From contig CAILMA010000695.1 of assembly GCA_903835145.1 (NCBI GenBank), forward strand, positions 1 to 6,467: 6,467 nt of DNA, written 5' to 3'. The position numbers and the translations under genes were made by a program. A model generated the notes under the pieces. It had not been told where the DNA came from, did no database searches, and was given only the letters and a program-made list of their open reading frames with translations. Source of the stretch: an uncultured Bacteroidota bacterium. Its GTDB lineage: Bacteria > Bacteroidota > Bacteroidia > Chitinophagales > Chitinophagaceae. Shown here piece by piece: positions 6,118 to 6,467 of this stretch; position 1 is the stretch's first letter; every line of letters starts with the position of its first letter.

Positions 6118-6467
6118 ATAAGTTTATTTTTGCTGTTAAATTTAATGGTGAACTCTGCACCCTGCCCTATTGCACTCTTGAAATCTATATTACCGCCCAT
6201 AAGTTCCACATACTTCTTCACGATGTGCAGCCCCAAGCCGGTACCCTGTATATTTGTAGCGTAGCTTGAACGGAAAAAGATATTAAACAAATTCCCGTGC
6301 TCACTTTCCGGAATACCTATACCGTAGTCTTTTATACACAATGTAAATATGTTGCCTGTCTTATCAGAATGCACTTCTACGACGCTTTCATCAGTTGAAA
6401 ATTTAATGGCATTCGACAAAAGATTACGAATGATATGCTTGAGCATAGACGGATCAAGATAAATAAC
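6114..6467 (-). CDS. Sensor histidine kinase, C-terminal ATPase part (5' end outside window)
   Basis: Only the last 117 residues are in the window, and the frame is open to the edge. They form a nearly complete HATPase_c domain. Counting from the window edge: N box around LDPSMLKHIIRNLLSNAIKFS with the Mg-binding Asn at 19; G1 box DYGIGIP at 47-53; F box FNIFFRS at 61-67; G2 box GTGLGL at 75-80; and the closing strands GGNIDF and GQGAEFTIKF. All the ATP-binding boxes look intact. The phospho-accepting His box, any sensor domain and any membrane segment lie outside the window, so the signal is unknown. The methionine at 6446 is internal: the preceding codons encode YLDPS, which fits the conserved N-box lead-in. 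The stop overlaps the regulator start by 4 bases, making the two genes a coupled pair, with the kinase as the likely phosphodonor. Confidence 0.93.
   Translation of the reverse strand, partial: VIYLDPSMLKHIIRNLLSNAIKFSTDESVVEVHSDKTGNIFTLCIKDYGIGIPESEHGNLFNIFFRSSYATNIQGTGLGLHIVKKYVELMGGNIDFKSAIGQGAEFTIKFNSKNKLI

Noticed and set aside
1..6467. Search by eye for CRISPR arrays, tRNA, insertion-sequence ends, phage or defence genes
   Set aside because: No regularly spaced repeats, tRNA-like cloverleaf, transposase or toxin-antitoxin pair was seen. All long frames are explained by the five genes listed.

Overview
The window looks like a chromosomal segment of a Bacteroidota bacterium, most likely a member of the Chitinophagia/Sphingobacteriia-type lineages. 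The main evidence is the large secreted PKD-domain protein, which ends in the CHU_C / gliding-motility-type C-terminal domain used as a type IX secretion (T9SS) sorting signal. Supporting signs are the lack of clear Shine-Dalgarno sequences, a TAnnTTTG-type promoter box, and a response regulator fused to a Crp/Fnr module. Base composition looks moderate and similar throughout. I see no insertion sequence, integrase, CRISPR array, tRNA or rRNA.

Layout from left to right. (1) Guanylate kinase gmk, minus strand, 26-595, starting at TTG. (2) A 254-base divergent spacer. (3) A secreted multidomain PKD/CHU_C protein, plus strand, most likely 850-2781, with an in-frame upstream ATG at 739 that probably is not the start. 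(4) The DNA helicase gene recG, minus strand, 2791 to about 4884, convergent with the secreted-protein gene and only 9 bases from its stop. (5) A spacer of about 174 bases holding a 7-bp hairpin and a candidate promoter for recG. (6) A response regulator with REC, cyclic-nucleotide-binding-like and Crp-type HTH domains, minus strand, 5059-6117. (7) The 3' end of a sensor histidine kinase, minus strand, 6114 to the window edge, sharing 4 bases (ATGA) with the regulator.

The kinase and the regulator form a translationally coupled two-component pair. The phosphorylation signal should pass to a REC domain that controls a Crp/Fnr-type DNA-binding output. Its cyclic-nucleotide pocket lacks the expected cAMP-contacting residues, so the REC domain may have replaced small-molecule sensing. 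gmk and recG are housekeeping genes of nucleotide metabolism and replication-fork repair. The secreted protein is a lineage-typical surface or extracellular protein with no visible functional tie to its neighbours.

The most notable point is the recG start. The conserved N-terminal helicase sequence continues in frame 21 codons or more upstream of the first standard start codon (TTG at 4821), yet that extension contains no ATG, GTG or TTG. This suggests an ATT or ATC start, or a base change at the start codon. I found no convincing evidence of a wholly new system here.
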